Shown here: piece after piece, positions 18,449 to 29,061 of the stretch
How the letters are laid out: each line of letters starts with the position of its first letter
Numbering within the stretch: position 1 is the first letter of the stretch
NCBI RefSeq assembly: GCF_013282745.1
Contig: NZ_CP054044.1
Location: 620,001-684,000, forward strand
Origin: Yersinia bercovieri ATCC 43970
GTDB taxonomy: Bacteria; Pseudomonadota; Gammaproteobacteria; Enterobacterales; Enterobacteriaceae
DNA length: 64,000 bases
Direction: 5' to 3'
Notes under the pieces: model-generated
What the model was told of the DNA's origin: nothing
The model's database searches: none
The model's input: the letters and a program-made list of their open reading frames with translations, nothing else
Position numbers and translations under genes: made by a program

Positions 18449-18479
18449 AATCTAAGCCCTCCCCTAAGGGGAGGGTCAA
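18449..18479 (-). promoter_or_regulatory. CueR/MerR-type promoter of cueP
   Basis: On the minus strand TTGACC (18479-18474) and TAGATT (18454-18449) are separated by 19 bp, the long spacer that marks MerR-family activated promoters. The spacer is filled by the near-perfect palindrome CCCTCCCC-TTA-GGGGAGGG (18457-18475), close to the CueR/GolS operator pattern. This fits copper induction of cueP. Confidence 0.75.
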
Positions 18480-18572
18480 AGATAGATTTGAATAGAAAGG
18501 TAAGTGATTGTATAGAAATGGCTTTTATTGATTTAAATCAAATTCAACCCGTGATATCCCTCACAATGCGGA

Positions 18573-20075
18573 TTAATCAATATCAGGATGTTGAGCAATC
18601 AGATTTTTACGCTTCTTCTCCAACTCCGCTATTTGCTGATCAATATCTTCAATATTCTGTTCGATATGGTCATGGTGCTCCTGCAATATCTCTTTAGCCT
18701 CCGCCCGATCAGACGCGGCTGGTGTCGCCCCTTTCAGCGGCTTATTCGCCGTCTCCTTCATAAATATCCCAGTAACCAGCCCAATAAGTGCCACCACCAT
18801 CAGATAATAAGCCGGCATAAAGAGATTTTGCGTGGTTTCAACCAACCATGCGGCAGCCGTTGGGGTCAGGCCAGCAACCAGTACCGAGACATTAAAAGCG
18901 ATAGCCAAGGCACTGTAGCGAATATGGGTTGGGAACATCGCCGGTAATATTGAAGCCATCACTCCGGTAAAGCAGTTAAGCAAAATGGCTAAAATCAGCA
19001 AACCACAAAATATCAAACCGATAACACCGCTATTAATCAGGATAAAGCTGGGGATCGCGAGAATAAACAGCCCGAGACTGCCGAAAATAATAAAAGGTTT
19101 TCGGCCATATCTATCACTCATTAACCCCATGACTGGCTGGACAAATAACATTCCGAGCATGATGGCGATAATGATCAAGACGCCATGATCTTCTGAGTAG
19201 TGCAGGCTATGAGAGAGATAGCTCGGCATATAGGTCAGTAGCATGTAATAGGTGACATTGGTGGCAATCACGATGCCGACGCAAATAGTCAGGTTTTTCC
19301 ATTGCTTGGTGAGAATCTCGCGGAAAGAGACTCTAGGTGGCTCGGCAATACTGTTACGCGAATCACTATCAATTTTATCCACATGCTGTTGGAAGGTCGG
19401 CGTCTCTTCAAGCGCATGACGCAGGTAGATACCAATCAGTCCTAATGGCGCAGCAATGAAGAATGGGATCCGCCATCCCCACTCGAGAAACTGGGCCTCG
19501 CCGACGATACTGGAGATCAGCAGCACCACCCCGGCCCCTAAGACGAAACCGGCAATAGAGCCAAAGTCCAGCCAACTACCCAGAAAACCGCGCTTTCTGT
19601 CCGGTGAATACTCAGCAACAAAAATAGCGGCCCCCGTATATTCGCCACCGACAGAGAAACCCTGCGCCAGTTTTGCCAATAACAGCAGTATCGGTGCCCA
19701 AATACCTATCGAGGCATAAGAGGGGATCAAACCAATACAGAAGGTACTGACCGACATAATAATAATGGTGACAGACAGGACTTTTTGCCGCCCATACTTG
19801 TCACCCAAGGCACCAAAAAATAGGCCACCGAGGGGGCGAACCAGGAAAGGCACGGAGAAAGTAGCCAATGCGGCGATCATCTGGAGACCTGGGTCAGCGC
19901 CGGGGAAAAACACCTGTCCAAGGGCGAATGCGACGAAACCATACACCCCAAAATCGAACCACTCCATTGCATTGCCCAGCGCCGCGGCGGTAATCGCTCT
20001 CTTCAATTTGGTGTCATCAATGATGGTAATGTCATTGATTTGCATCGGTTTAACACTCTTTCTTCTGAGTCCCAT
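18573..20075 (-). CDS. proP: Proline/glycine betaine osmosensing transporter ProP
   Basis: H+-coupled uptake of proline, betaine and related osmolytes; senses osmolality. 500 residues, same length as E. coli ProP and very similar along its length: NAMEWFDFGVYGFVA, GGEYTGAAIFVAEYSPDRKR, NVTYYMLLTYMPSYLSH. The C-terminal heptad region (EHHDHIEQNIEDIDQQIAEL) is the antiparallel coiled coil that tunes the osmotic set point. AAGGAA lies before the ATG. Monocistronic on the minus strand; no ProQ-type gene is nearby. Confidence 0.96.
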   Translation of the reverse strand: MGLRRKSVKPMQINDITIIDDTKLKRAITAAALGNAMEWFDFGVYGFVAFALGQVFFPGADPGLQMIAALATFSVPFLVRPLGGLFFGALGDKYGRQKVLSVTIIIMSVSTFCIGLIPSYASIGIWAPILLLLAKLAQGFSVGGEYTGAAIFVAEYSPDRKRGFLGSWLDFGSIAGFVLGAGVVLLISSIVGEAQFLEWGWRIPFFIAAPLGLIGIYLRHALEETPTFQQHVDKIDSDSRNSIAEPPRVSFREILTKQWKNLTICVGIVIATNVTYYMLLTYMPSYLSHSLHYSEDHGVLIIIAIMLGMLFVQPVMGLMSDRYGRKPFIIFGSLGLFILAIPSFILINSGVIGLIFCGLLILAILLNCFTGVMASILPAMFPTHIRYSALAIAFNVSVLVAGLTPTAAAWLVETTQNLFMPAYYLMVVALIGLVTGIFMKETANKPLKGATPAASDRAEAKEILQEHHDHIEQNIEDIDQQIAELEKKRKNLIAQHPDID

Positions 20076-20318
20076 TTTTCTTCCTTATTTACCCTGTTGC
20101 TCCACGATATAAAGTCAAACCCACAGATAAATGGTAGTACCGATTAAGGGTTAAAAACTTTATTGTAGATTTATAAGAATAGTTGTAAATAGAGGAGATG
20201 TGTAGGGTGAATTGACTATAAAGCAGTAGAGTGGCTAATTGAACCATACCAAAATAGCCACTTAAACTGCGGAAATAAAAGGTTATATGCGCTGTTCTAG
20301 CTGGTATTGCAGCTATAT

Positions 20319-21137
20319 CTAGTTGGACATTCCATTCATGCCATCAATTACATAAGCGGGACTTACTTGGCCATGCAGTGCTGGGTTATCACTCTCATCT
20401 TTGAGTTGCACACCAGATAAGCGCCGCTGGAAAGAGTGTTCCAACAGCCATGCCAATTTAAATGCTGCCTGCGGATAATCTAATCCCTCGGGTCGGATAT
20501 TGGAAATACAGTTGCGCTCGGACTCCAGCCGCCGGATATTCGGCCCCCAAGTCATATAAACCCCCAAACTGTCTGGCGATGAAAGTCCCGGCCGTTCACC
20601 AATTAGCATAACTACAACTTTGGCTTGCAGACATTCACCTGCATCATCGCCCAATGCCACCCGAGATTGGTGCGCCAGGACAATGGGTGCTAGTGACAAA
20701 CCTAGAGTGTGCAAATAGGGCAACAGTGCCACTATCAGCGGAACAGCTTGTCGATGCACCGCTTTTGATGACAATCCATCGCCAATAACCAACAACAGAT
20801 CCGCTTGCTTATCTGGCCATGCACACAGTTGATCATGACTTTGCGGCGAGAGTTTTCGCCCCAAATCTGGGCGGCGCAGATAGGTCAAGCGATCCGGTGC
20901 CGCACTGTTAGCCGTTATTGTTCGCAGCCCTAACTCTGCTAGCTGGCTGGCAAGCTCTTCGCTGAGAAAGGGCTGATGCACCGCATCACAAGCTTGGGCA
21001 TGGGCCAGGCCAAATTTTAGCAATTCAGCGGTAGGCAAACTGGCCCCGCTGCGCCCCAGTGCGATGCGCGCCGCCGTAAACTGCCGCAGGGCTTGCCACG
21101 GGTTGTGATGGAGCAGATCTATCTCGCGACGACTCAT
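20319..21137 (-). CDS. eutC: Ethanolamine ammonia-lyase small subunit
   Basis: Small subunit of adenosylcobalamin-dependent ethanolamine ammonia-lyase (ethanolamine to acetaldehyde and ammonia). 272 residues, in the range for stand-alone EutC. Family segments: RIALGRSGASLPTAELLKFGLAHAQACDAVH and DLLLVIGDGLSSKAV, and the C-terminal RPEGLDYPQAAFKLAWLL. Overlaps the eutB stop by one base. Last gene of the permease-eutB-eutC operon. Confidence 0.95.
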   Translation of the reverse strand: MSRREIDLLHHNPWQALRQFTAARIALGRSGASLPTAELLKFGLAHAQACDAVHQPFLSEELASQLAELGLRTITANSAAPDRLTYLRRPDLGRKLSPQSHDQLCAWPDKQADLLLVIGDGLSSKAVHRQAVPLIVALLPYLHTLGLSLAPIVLAHQSRVALGDDAGECLQAKVVVMLIGERPGLSSPDSLGVYMTWGPNIRRLESERNCISNIRPEGLDYPQAAFKLAWLLEHSFQRRLSGVQLKDESDNPALHGQVSPAYVIDGMNGMSN

Positions 21138-22525
21138 CAGGACACCTCCATATAGGGCAGTTGTTTCAGTAATGGATGATTAATCCCTGCATCAAGTAGT
21201 TGCCCCTGTGCATCCATAATGTGCATTTTTTCCAACCATTGGCCAAACTCGGGCGCATGTTTCAAGCCGAGTAATTGGCGGATATAGAGCGCATCATGAA
21301 AAGAGGTGCTTTGATAATTCAGCATGATGTCATCCGCCCCCGGGACGCCCATCATAAAGGTCAGTCCCGCCGCCCCCAACAAGGTCAGCAAGGTGTCCAT
21401 ATCATCTTGATCTGCTTGTGCATGATTGGTGTAGCAGACATCGCAACCGAGCGGCACGCCAAGCAATTTGCCGCAAAAATGGTCCTCCAAACCGGCGCGA
21501 ATAATCTGTTTTCCGTCGTAGAGATATTCCGGCCCGATAAAACCCACCACTGTATTGGTGAGCAACGGAGAGAAGCGGCGGGCAATGGCATAAGCGCGCG
21601 CTTCGCAGCTTTGTTGATCGACACCAAAATGGGCGTTGCCGGAGAGGCAACTGCCCTGCCCAGTCTCGAAATACATCACATTATCGCCCAAGGTGCCGCG
21701 TTTGAGACTCAATGCGGCAAGCTGTGCCTCTTCCAATAGAGCGAGGTTGATGCCAAATCCGGCGTTCGCCGCTTCACTACCCGCAATTGACTGAAACACC
21801 AAATCCACTGGCGCACCGCGCTCAATCAATTTAATGGTATTGGTGACGTGGGTTAGCACGCAGGATTGGGTGGGGATCGCAAAACGGCTGATGACATCGT
21901 CCAGCATATAATTCAGTTTTTCTAGCAGTGGCAAGCTGTCACTGGCAGGATTGATGCCAATTACCGCGTCGCCACTGCCATACAGCAGGCCGTCAAGCAT
22001 ACTGGCGGCGATGCCCGGTAAACTGTCCGTCGGGTGGTTAGGCTGTAGTCGCACACTCAGATGGCCGGGCAGGCCAATAGTATTGCGAAAACGGGTGATG
22101 ACACGGCACTTCTTCGCCACCAGAATCAGATCCTGATTGCGCATGATTTTGCTTACTGCTGCCGCCATTTCTGGGGTAATGCCCGCACTGACCTGCGCCA
22201 ATATTGCACTGTCGGTGCGCTCACTGAGCAGCCAGTCGCGAAAATCCCCCACCGTGAGGTGGGCTATCGGAGCAAAAGCCGGTTGGTCATGGCTATCAAT
22301 AATCAGCCGGGTCACTTCATCCTGCTCATACGGGATCAGCATCTGCTGTAAGAATGTTTTTAGCGGCACATCGGCCAGTGCCATGCGGGCCGCCATGCGC
22401 TCTTCTGCTGTTTCTGCCGCCACACCCGCCAAATAGTCCCCCGAACGGGCAGGTGAGGCTTTCGCCATCAACTCCCGTAGATCGCCAAAGTGATAGCTGC
22501 GATGGCTCAAGGTGGTCTGATACAT
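21137..22525 (-). CDS. eutB: Ethanolamine ammonia-lyase large subunit
   Basis: Catalytic TIM-barrel subunit of ethanolamine ammonia-lyase, 462 residues, binds the substrate and, with EutC, cobalamin. Recognisable stretches: MRNQDLILVAKKCRV, GSGDAVIGINPASDS, and FETGQGSCLSGNAHFGVDQQ. AAGGGA lies 7 nt before the ATG. The gene set here has only permease, eutB and eutC; no eutS-K shell, eutD/E or reactivase eutA is in sight, which is the layout used by bacteria that take ethanolamine mainly as nitrogen source. Confidence 0.96.
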   Translation of the reverse strand: MYQTTLSHRSYHFGDLRELMAKASPARSGDYLAGVAAETAEERMAARMALADVPLKTFLQQMLIPYEQDEVTRLIIDSHDQPAFAPIAHLTVGDFRDWLLSERTDSAILAQVSAGITPEMAAAVSKIMRNQDLILVAKKCRVITRFRNTIGLPGHLSVRLQPNHPTDSLPGIAASMLDGLLYGSGDAVIGINPASDSLPLLEKLNYMLDDVISRFAIPTQSCVLTHVTNTIKLIERGAPVDLVFQSIAGSEAANAGFGINLALLEEAQLAALSLKRGTLGDNVMYFETGQGSCLSGNAHFGVDQQSCEARAYAIARRFSPLLTNTVVGFIGPEYLYDGKQIIRAGLEDHFCGKLLGVPLGCDVCYTNHAQADQDDMDTLLTLLGAAGLTFMMGVPGADDIMLNYQSTSFHDALYIRQLLGLKHAPEFGQWLEKMHIMDAQGQLLDAGINHPLLKQLPYMEVS

Positions 22526-22595
22526 AACGCGTCCCTTAGTTCAGCAGGCTACCGAAGCAGCCTGTAGTGATGACGTCGACACCACCAATGCGAAA

Positions 22596-23981
22596 TTACT
22601 CGGCACCACTCAGTTGCGGATCGAATGCAGCCGCAGCGCGCGAGCGGTGAGTCAGGCGGAAATAGAGATAACCGGCCAACATCATTGCGGCGAAAATCAG
22701 CGCCAACAGTGGATTGTAATAGACCATCGCGACCAGACAGACCACGGCCAAAACCAGCGCCAATGCTGGCGCAAACGGGTAGAGCGGAGCAGAGAATGGG
22801 CGTGTCAAACGTGGCTCGGTTTGTCTCAGCTTAAAGAGTGACAGCATTGAGATGATATACATCACGATGGCACCAAACACCGACATAGTGACGATATTTG
22901 CCGTCAGTGGCATACCGCCAATCACTATCAGCGAATCGGAGAAAATCGCCGCAATCCCCACCACGCCACCGGCCAGAATAGCCAGATGTGGAGTGCGGAA
23001 ACGCCGATTCACTTTTGCCAGCGGCTTAGGTAGATACCCGGCGCGGGCCAGGGCAAAGATCTGGCGCGAATAGCCCATGATGATGCCATGGAAGGAGGCA
23101 ATCAGACCAAACAGCCCGAGCCACACCAACATATGCAGCCAACCACTGTCGCTACCAACAATGATTTTCATGGCCTGCGGTAATGGGTCATTGATATTGG
23201 ACAGCTTCGTCCAGTCGCCAACCCCACCGGCAAACACCATCACGCCGAGCGCCAGTACCACTAATGTCAGAATGCCGCCGATAAAAGCGCGCGGGATAGT
23301 ACGTTGTGGATCTTTGGCCTCTTCCGCCGCCATGGAAGCGCCTTCAATCGCCAGGAAGAACCAGATAGCAAAGGGTATCGCCGCAAAAATCCCCGACAGT
23401 GCGCCAACACTGAAGGTATCTGAACCCGCCCAGCCCCCGGCGACAAAGTTGCTGACTTCAAAACCCGGTGCCACCACCCCCATAAAGACCAGCAACTCAA
23501 AAATTGCCAATATCGTGACTAATAATTCAAAAGTGGCAGCAATACTGACACCCAGAATATTCAGTGACATAAATATTAGGTAAGCGCCAACCGCCACCCA
23601 TTTAGGGTCAATGGCGGGGAATTGGACATTAATATAGGCACCAATAGCCATGGCAATGGCGGGTGGTGCAAAGACAAACTCAATTAAGGTCGCAAGACCG
23701 GCAATAAAACCGCCAGTGGGGCCAAAAGCGCGGTGAGCATAGGCGAACGGCCCGCCAGCATGGGGAATCGAGGTGGTTAATTCGGTAAAACTAAAGATAA
23801 ATGCCGTGTACATCGCCGCCACGCCTAAGGCGGTAAACAGGAAGCCCAAAGTCCCTGCCTGCGCCCAACCGTAGCTCCAACCAAAATATTCGCCGGAAAT
23901 AACCAACCCGACAGCAATACCCCATAATTGAAAACTGCCCAACGTGCGTTTTAATTCCGGTGCTTGTTTCACCTGTGACAT
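22596..23981 (-). CDS. eat: Ethanolamine permease (Eat type, APC superfamily)
   Basis: Twelve-helix amino acid/polyamine/choline-type permease, 461 residues. The N-terminus RTLGSFQLWGIAVGLVISGEYFGWSYGWAQ is characteristic of the ethanolamine permease branch, as are FSFTELTTSIPHAGGPFAYAHRAFGP and EGASMAAEEAKDPQRTIPRA. First gene of the eat-eutB-eutC operon; the gap to eutB is 70 bp. The substrate follows from the family and the neighbours. Confidence 0.92.
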   Translation of the reverse strand: MSQVKQAPELKRTLGSFQLWGIAVGLVISGEYFGWSYGWAQAGTLGFLFTALGVAAMYTAFIFSFTELTTSIPHAGGPFAYAHRAFGPTGGFIAGLATLIEFVFAPPAIAMAIGAYINVQFPAIDPKWVAVGAYLIFMSLNILGVSIAATFELLVTILAIFELLVFMGVVAPGFEVSNFVAGGWAGSDTFSVGALSGIFAAIPFAIWFFLAIEGASMAAEEAKDPQRTIPRAFIGGILTLVVLALGVMVFAGGVGDWTKLSNINDPLPQAMKIIVGSDSGWLHMLVWLGLFGLIASFHGIIMGYSRQIFALARAGYLPKPLAKVNRRFRTPHLAILAGGVVGIAAIFSDSLIVIGGMPLTANIVTMSVFGAIVMYIISMLSLFKLRQTEPRLTRPFSAPLYPFAPALALVLAVVCLVAMVYYNPLLALIFAAMMLAGYLYFRLTHRSRAAAAFDPQLSGAE

Positions 23982-24326
23982 ACCTTACCCCTATCAAAGC
24001 AATTTAACGGTATATAGTGCGGTCTAGGGCTAAAGCAAAGTTTGTACCAAATACGGGGCATCCGCTAATGCGTGGATATACCCGTATTTTTTATGATGAT
24101 AATGAGTGAGATAATAGGAGAGAGGCACTGATTGTAGGCATTTCTCGCACTGTTTCGCAGCAGATGCACAAAGATACAGCAGAATGATTCTGGTTTTTCT
24201 GTGTGCTCAAAATCGAGCAGATCTCCTCTTCTGACAACAATATAGAATATCTATAATAGAGTGATCTCTATTCAACCAAGCCCAGATGAACAGCGCCCTG
24301 CCGACACTCTTCATCCGGGAGTGATT
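23982..24326. other. Intergenic region upstream of the ethanolamine operon
   Basis: About 345 bp between the permease start and the RND gene stop, both on the minus strand. It should hold the ethanolamine operon promoter and the RND terminator. No clear sigma-54 promoter, regulator gene or strong terminator was found by eye. Confidence 0.4.
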
Positions 24327-27300
24327 TTAGTGTTGCGAACCTTCATCCGAAGGCTGCTTGCGGGATTTGGCCCACTCCCGCAGCCGCTGAATATGTAGAT
24401 AGAGCGCCGGAATAAACAGAATCCCCACTGCGGTCGCCATCAACATGCCGCCAAATACAGTAATACCGATAATTTGGCGGCTCATCGCCCCGGCACCACT
24501 GGCGAAAACCAGCGGCATCACACCAAGAATAAATGAGATTGCCGTCATCATCACCGCACGGAAGCGCTGTTTAGCCCCATCCTGCGCGGCCTCAGCAATA
24601 CTGGCCCCCTCTTCCCGTCGGGCTTTAGAGAACTCAACAATTAAGATGGCATTCTTGGCCGCCAGCCCAATCAGTAGCACCAACCCGATTTGCGCATAAA
24701 CATCATTGGCAAAGCCCATGGCTGACAACCCGGCCACCGCCCCCCCCACGGCAAACACCACCGACAGTATCACCACCAGCGGAATGCTCCAGCTCTCATA
24801 CTGAGCGACTAAAAACAGATAAGCGAACACCAACGCCGCCAGATAAATAAGCATCACCTGCCCGCCGGTTTGCTGCTCCTGCCATGACATGCCACTCCAG
24901 CTATAGCTGTAACCTTGCGGTAAATTCTGCGCCAACAGGGCTTCCATCGCCGCCATGGCCTGACCCGAACTGGCCCCCTCGGCCGCCGAGCCGCTCACCG
25001 CGACTGATGGGAACTGGTTGAAATTACTGATAAATGGTGCACCGACCGACGGCGTCAGGGTGACCAAATTAGCCAAACTGACCAGCGCCCCATTATCACT
25101 GCGCACATTCAAGCTATTGATCTGCGCCGTGCGCTGGCGAAAATCCATATCATTTTGCAATTGCACGCGGAACATGCGGTTGTTCAAGGTGAAATCACCA
25201 GCGTTCATCCCCCCAAGCGAGGTCTGCAAGGTTTGGAAAATGCGGCTAACTGGCACCTGTAGCAGCGCGGCGCGGTCACGATCAATGCTCAAATTGGTTT
25301 CAGGTACTGAGGCGCTGAAGGTGGTAAATACCCGGCTCAGTTTCGGATCCTGATTGGCGGCAAAAATAATCCCCTGACTGACCTGCGCCAGCTCTTGCGG
25401 TGATTGGCCCAGTTGCGCCTGAATGCGCAAATCAAAGCCTGAAGCACTCCCCAGACCGGCAATCGCCGGCGGGTTTACCGCCATAATCATCGCCGACGGG
25501 ATGGCTGCTAAATTGGCTTGGATCGCGGCGAGCACCTGATCAATGTGTGGCCGCTGCCCCCAAGGTTTGAGCATCACAATGGCAAAACCTGCATTGGGGG
25601 CGTTGTTGCCACTGAGCAGACTGAAACCGGTGATTTTGATCACATCCTCGACGGCGTCGTTGGCGGTCACCTGTTGATACATCTGATCCATGACCGCCTG
25701 AGTCCGATTCAGGGAAGCCCCATCTGGCAGCTGTAAGCTGACAAAAAAGTAGCCCTGATCTTCTTCCGGCAGAAATGAGGTTGGCAGGCGGGTATAGCCC
25801 CACCAGGTTGCCAATCCCACCAGCAACAGCGCGGCAATACTGAATAGTGCGCGGCTGCTGATACGGCCCGTCAATGAGACATAACCATCACGGGCGCGAT
25901 CCAAACCACGGTTGATGCCACCAAATACCCCAGTGGTCGACAGCGTTCGCCGCTTCAGCAACAGCGCACACAGCGCCGGGCTGAGGGTTAACGCATTGAT
26001 ACTGGACAAAATAACCGCCGCTGAGAGGGTCACGGCAAACTGGCGATACAGCTCACCAATGATTCCCGGCAAAATGGCTATTGGCACGAATACTGCCATC
26101 AGCACCAGTGTAGTGGCGATAATCGGCCCCGCTATCTGGCTCATCGCCTGTTTGGTGGCTTGCGCCGGGGTCAGATTCGGGTCATTCGATAATAAGCGCT
26201 CGACGTTTTCCACCACCACAATGGCATCATCCACCACGATGGTGAGCGCCAAAATGATGGCGAACAAACTGAGGGTATTAGCTGAGTAACCAAAGACATA
26301 CAGCACAGCAAAGGTGCCGAGCAGGGAGACCGGAATTGTTAGCGCGACAATAAATGTCGCCCGCATACTTTGCAAAAACAGGTACACCACCGCCAGCACC
26401 ACAATCAGGGTCAGGGTCAGTGACAGCGCGATCTCATGCAGTGTCGCGGTGACCGGCAAGGTGGAGTCATAGTTGATTTCATAGGTCAGATCCTCGGGGA
26501 AAGAGGCCGACAGGCGCGCCATCTCATCACGCACCCCATTCGCCACATTTAGGGCGTTAGCACCGGGCACCGGGTAGACCACTAAAAAGGCCGATTCCGT
26601 CTGGTTTTGCGCCGCACTCACCTGATAGTTCTGCGCCCCCAAAGCCACGCGCGCCACATCACCCAGACGAATCATCCCGCCTTGAGGATTGCTGCGAATA
26701 ATCACATTGGCAAACTGCTGCGGGTCAGTCAGTCGCCCCTGCCCGCTGATGGTTAAGGTCTGCTGTTGACCGGGCATCGACGGGGATGAGCCAATCTGCC
26801 CCGCCGCCGCCTGCACATTCTGTTGCTGTAGTGCGGCGACAATATCTTGCACGCTGACATTCAGCGATTCCATACGTTGTGGGTTCAGCCAGACGCGCAT
26901 ACTGTAATCACGCGCCCCAAACACCTGCACATCACCGACACCATTAATACGCGCAATCGCATCACGCAACTGAATACTGGTGTAGTTGCTGACAAACAGG
27001 GCGTCATGGGTCTGTTTTGGCGAAAAGACACTGACCCCCAACAGCAGATTGGAGGCCCGCTTGCGCACTGAGATGCCGTTTTCATTCACCTCTGCCGGCA
27101 GCTGGGCGCTGACCTGAGAGATGCGGTTTTGCACCTCAACCGCCGCCATATCGGGGTCGGTGCCACTGGCAAAGGTAATGCTGAGCTGATAACTGCCGTT
27201 ATTGGCGCTGGTCGACTCCATATAGAGCATATTGCTGACGCCATTGACCTGAGCCTCGAGGGGAGAAGCGATAGCTTGCGCCACATCACGAGCACTGGCC

Positions 27301-27452
27301 CCCGGATAGACGGCACTGACAGAGACCACTGGCGGCGTGATGTCGGGGTATTGCTCCACCGGGATCACATGCAGTGACACCCAACCAACAATGGTGATCA
27401 CCAGGGCGATTACAATGGCAAACTTAGGGCGACGGATAAAGAAATGCAGCAT
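24327..27452 (-). CDS. RND multidrug efflux transporter, inner-membrane subunit (HAE-1 family)
   Basis: Proton-driven trimeric pump of the AcrB/MexF type, 1041 residues. TM4 carries the paired aspartates ([20 protein letters not shown], about residue 405) and TM10 the conserved lysine ([15 protein letters not shown], about residue 935), so proton relay is intact. It lacks nothing obvious. The membrane fusion gene is 12 bp upstream on the same strand; there is no outer-membrane channel gene and no adjacent regulator, so it presumably uses TolC. Not AcrB itself: divergence in the docking loops suggests a secondary pump; substrates unknown. Confidence 0.92.
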   Translation of the reverse strand: MLHFFIRRPKFAIVIALVITIVGWVSLHVIPVEQYPDITPPVVSVSAVYPGASARDVAQAIASPLEAQVNGVSNMLYMESTSANNGSYQLSITFASGTDPDMAAVEVQNRISQVSAQLPAEVNENGISVRKRASNLLLGVSVFSPKQTHDALFVSNYTSIQLRDAIARINGVGDVQVFGARDYSMRVWLNPQRMESLNVSVQDIVAALQQQNVQAAAGQIGSSPSMPGQQQTLTISGQGRLTDPQQFANVIIRSNPQGGMIRLGDVARVALGAQNYQVSAAQNQTESAFLVVYPVPGANALNVANGVRDEMARLSASFPEDLTYEINYDSTLPVTATLHEIALSLTLTLIVVLAVVYLFLQSMRATFIVALTIPVSLLGTFAVLYVFGYSANTLSLFAIILALTIVVDDAIVVVENVERLLSNDPNLTPAQATKQAMSQIAGPIIATTLVLMAVFVPIAILPGIIGELYRQFAVTLSAAVILSSINALTLSPALCALLLKRRTLSTTGVFGGINRGLDRARDGYVSLTGRISSRALFSIAALLLVGLATWWGYTRLPTSFLPEEDQGYFFVSLQLPDGASLNRTQAVMDQMYQQVTANDAVEDVIKITGFSLLSGNNAPNAGFAIVMLKPWGQRPHIDQVLAAIQANLAAIPSAMIMAVNPPAIAGLGSASGFDLRIQAQLGQSPQELAQVSQGIIFAANQDPKLSRVFTTFSASVPETNLSIDRDRAALLQVPVSRIFQTLQTSLGGMNAGDFTLNNRMFRVQLQNDMDFRQRTAQINSLNVRSDNGALVSLANLVTLTPSVGAPFISNFNQFPSVAVSGSAAEGASSGQAMAAMEALLAQNLPQGYSYSWSGMSWQEQQTGGQVMLIYLAALVFAYLFLVAQYESWSIPLVVILSVVFAVGGAVAGLSAMGFANDVYAQIGLVLLIGLAAKNAILIVEFSKARREEGASIAEAAQDGAKQRFRAVMMTAISFILGVMPLVFASGAGAMSRQIIGITVFGGMLMATAVGILFIPALYLHIQRLREWAKSRKQPSDEGSQH

Positions 27453-27464
27453 CTGGCCTTCCCC

Positions 27465-28664
27465 TTAGTTCGTGGTCAGCGGTGTAGCAACCGTGGCGTT
27501 GACGGTCATACCGGGCCGCACATGTTGTAGCCCCGCCACAATCACCCGCTCGCCCACTTTCAGGCCATCTTTCACTGCATATTGCTGCTCAAACTGCTCG
27601 CCGAGGGTCACTGGCCGCACCTCAACCTGATCCTTATCAGTCACCACTAACACAAAGTGGCCCTGCTTATTCTGCTGTAACGCGGCAATGGGTATCGCTA
27701 TCACTGATTTCGCCGTTTCTGCCGCCAGCGACACATTCACTACCCCACCGGGCAGCAGCAGATGCCGAGGGTTGGCAAAACGGGTGCGGATCGTCACAGT
27801 GCCGGTCTGCTTATCAATTTGGTTATCGACGGATTCAAAAACACCGCTGTCTGGGTACTGCTTACCATTCGCCAGTTGAATGCGTGGCGTGAAATTGCCA
27901 AACGCCAGGGCAGTGTTATCAGCAGTGGTTCCCGCAGCGGATAACTGATAGGTCGCCGTGATGTAATCGCGTTCATTGACCGCAATCGCCACACGAATCG
28001 GATCAAGCTGGACAATACTGACCAAGGTGCCGCTGGCGGGGTTAATCAGGCTGCCAACATTAAAGCGGCTGTGACCAATTTGACCGCTGATCGGGGCGGT
28101 GATTTGGGTGAAACCGAGCTGTAACTGCTGAATTTGTAAGTTGGCCTGCGCCTGTGCCACCGCAGCACGGCTGATATCCCGCTGCGCCTGCGCTTCATCC
28201 ACTTCCGCCTGACTGACTGAGCGATTATTGCCTAACCGCTGCAAACGGATGAGATTCACCTGCGCATGGTTGGCACTGGCAGTGGCGCTATCTAACTGCG
28301 CCTGCGCCTGAGTGACTGACGCCTGATGCAGCGCGGGATCAATCTCATACAGCAGCTCCCCTTGCTTAACCATCTGCCCCTCGGTAAATAACCGGCGGGC
28401 AATAAAACCTTCAGTGCGGGTTGTCACATCCACCGCTTGAATGGCTTCCACTCGCCCCAGATATTGCAGTGCCGAATCTGGCGTGGCTGAGGTCACCACC
28501 GCCACGGTCACCGCCGGCAGTGGCGCGTCGGCAGCCATCGCGCCGAATGGGCTGAAACTCAGGAGTAGCGCAATAATATAAGGGGTCAGAGGGTGTCGCC
28601 GAGCAAATCGGGCTTGCTGCATGTCAGCCATTATCCTGTGACGAATCAATTTCAGTGTGGGCAT
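27465..28664 (-). CDS. RND efflux periplasmic adaptor (membrane fusion) subunit
   Basis: AcrA/MexE-type adaptor, 399 residues, partner of the pump downstream. A hydrophobic signal region (YIIALLLSFSPFGAMAAD) ends near residue 46, without a lipobox cysteine. Lipoyl/hairpin features: RVEAIQAVDVTTRTEGFIARRLFTEG near residue 75, and a coiled hairpin rich in Ala-Gln (QAQAQLDSATASANHAQVNL). ATG 28664 has AAGGA about 10 nt upstream; a start 33 bp in is possible. First gene of the two-gene pump operon. Confidence 0.9.
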   Translation of the reverse strand: MPTLKLIRHRIMADMQQARFARRHPLTPYIIALLLSFSPFGAMAADAPLPAVTVAVVTSATPDSALQYLGRVEAIQAVDVTTRTEGFIARRLFTEGQMVKQGELLYEIDPALHQASVTQAQAQLDSATASANHAQVNLIRLQRLGNNRSVSQAEVDEAQAQRDISRAAVAQAQANLQIQQLQLGFTQITAPISGQIGHSRFNVGSLINPASGTLVSIVQLDPIRVAIAVNERDYITATYQLSAAGTTADNTALAFGNFTPRIQLANGKQYPDSGVFESVDNQIDKQTGTVTIRTRFANPRHLLLPGGVVNVSLAAETAKSVIAIPIAALQQNKQGHFVLVVTDKDQVEVRPVTLGEQFEQQYAVKDGLKVGERVIVAGLQHVRPGMTVNATVATPLTTN

Positions 28665-29061
28665 GGTGGTTTATTCCTTACTCTCGGCAGGATAATGTGT
28701 TTGAGTGCGGCTTTAACAAAGCTTAGCGGGATTAATAATATTCTGATGTCACTTTAACGTCTTAGGGTAAAAATTCCTATCACCGCCTGATGAATGATCC
28801 CCCTTATCGCGCCGCCCACAGAATAAACAGGTCATACCTCCTTAAGATTAAGTCGGTAATAATATAGGCTTTTTCTAAATTCTCTCTTTTTTGCTGAAAA
28901 AATCAGCATCTGAACATTAAATTATTCTAAGCTCAAATTATATGTATGCAGAAATATGCTAGCTTGTATTGCCTCAGAGTCATCGCTTCCTGCTGATTAA
29001 AAAAAAGTTTTTATCATATTCACTATCAGCCCGAACTTCGTCAGTGCTAAGGGAATTCACC
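28665..29061. other. Intergenic region between divergent RND operon and GGDEF-EAL gene
   Basis: About 400 bp without a gene; holds promoters for both directions. A short hairpin (TGCTGA-AAAAA-TCAGCA, about 28892-28910) is visible, function unknown. The open frame of the next gene extends upstream to 28969 but without a ribosome site there. Confidence 0.4.
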
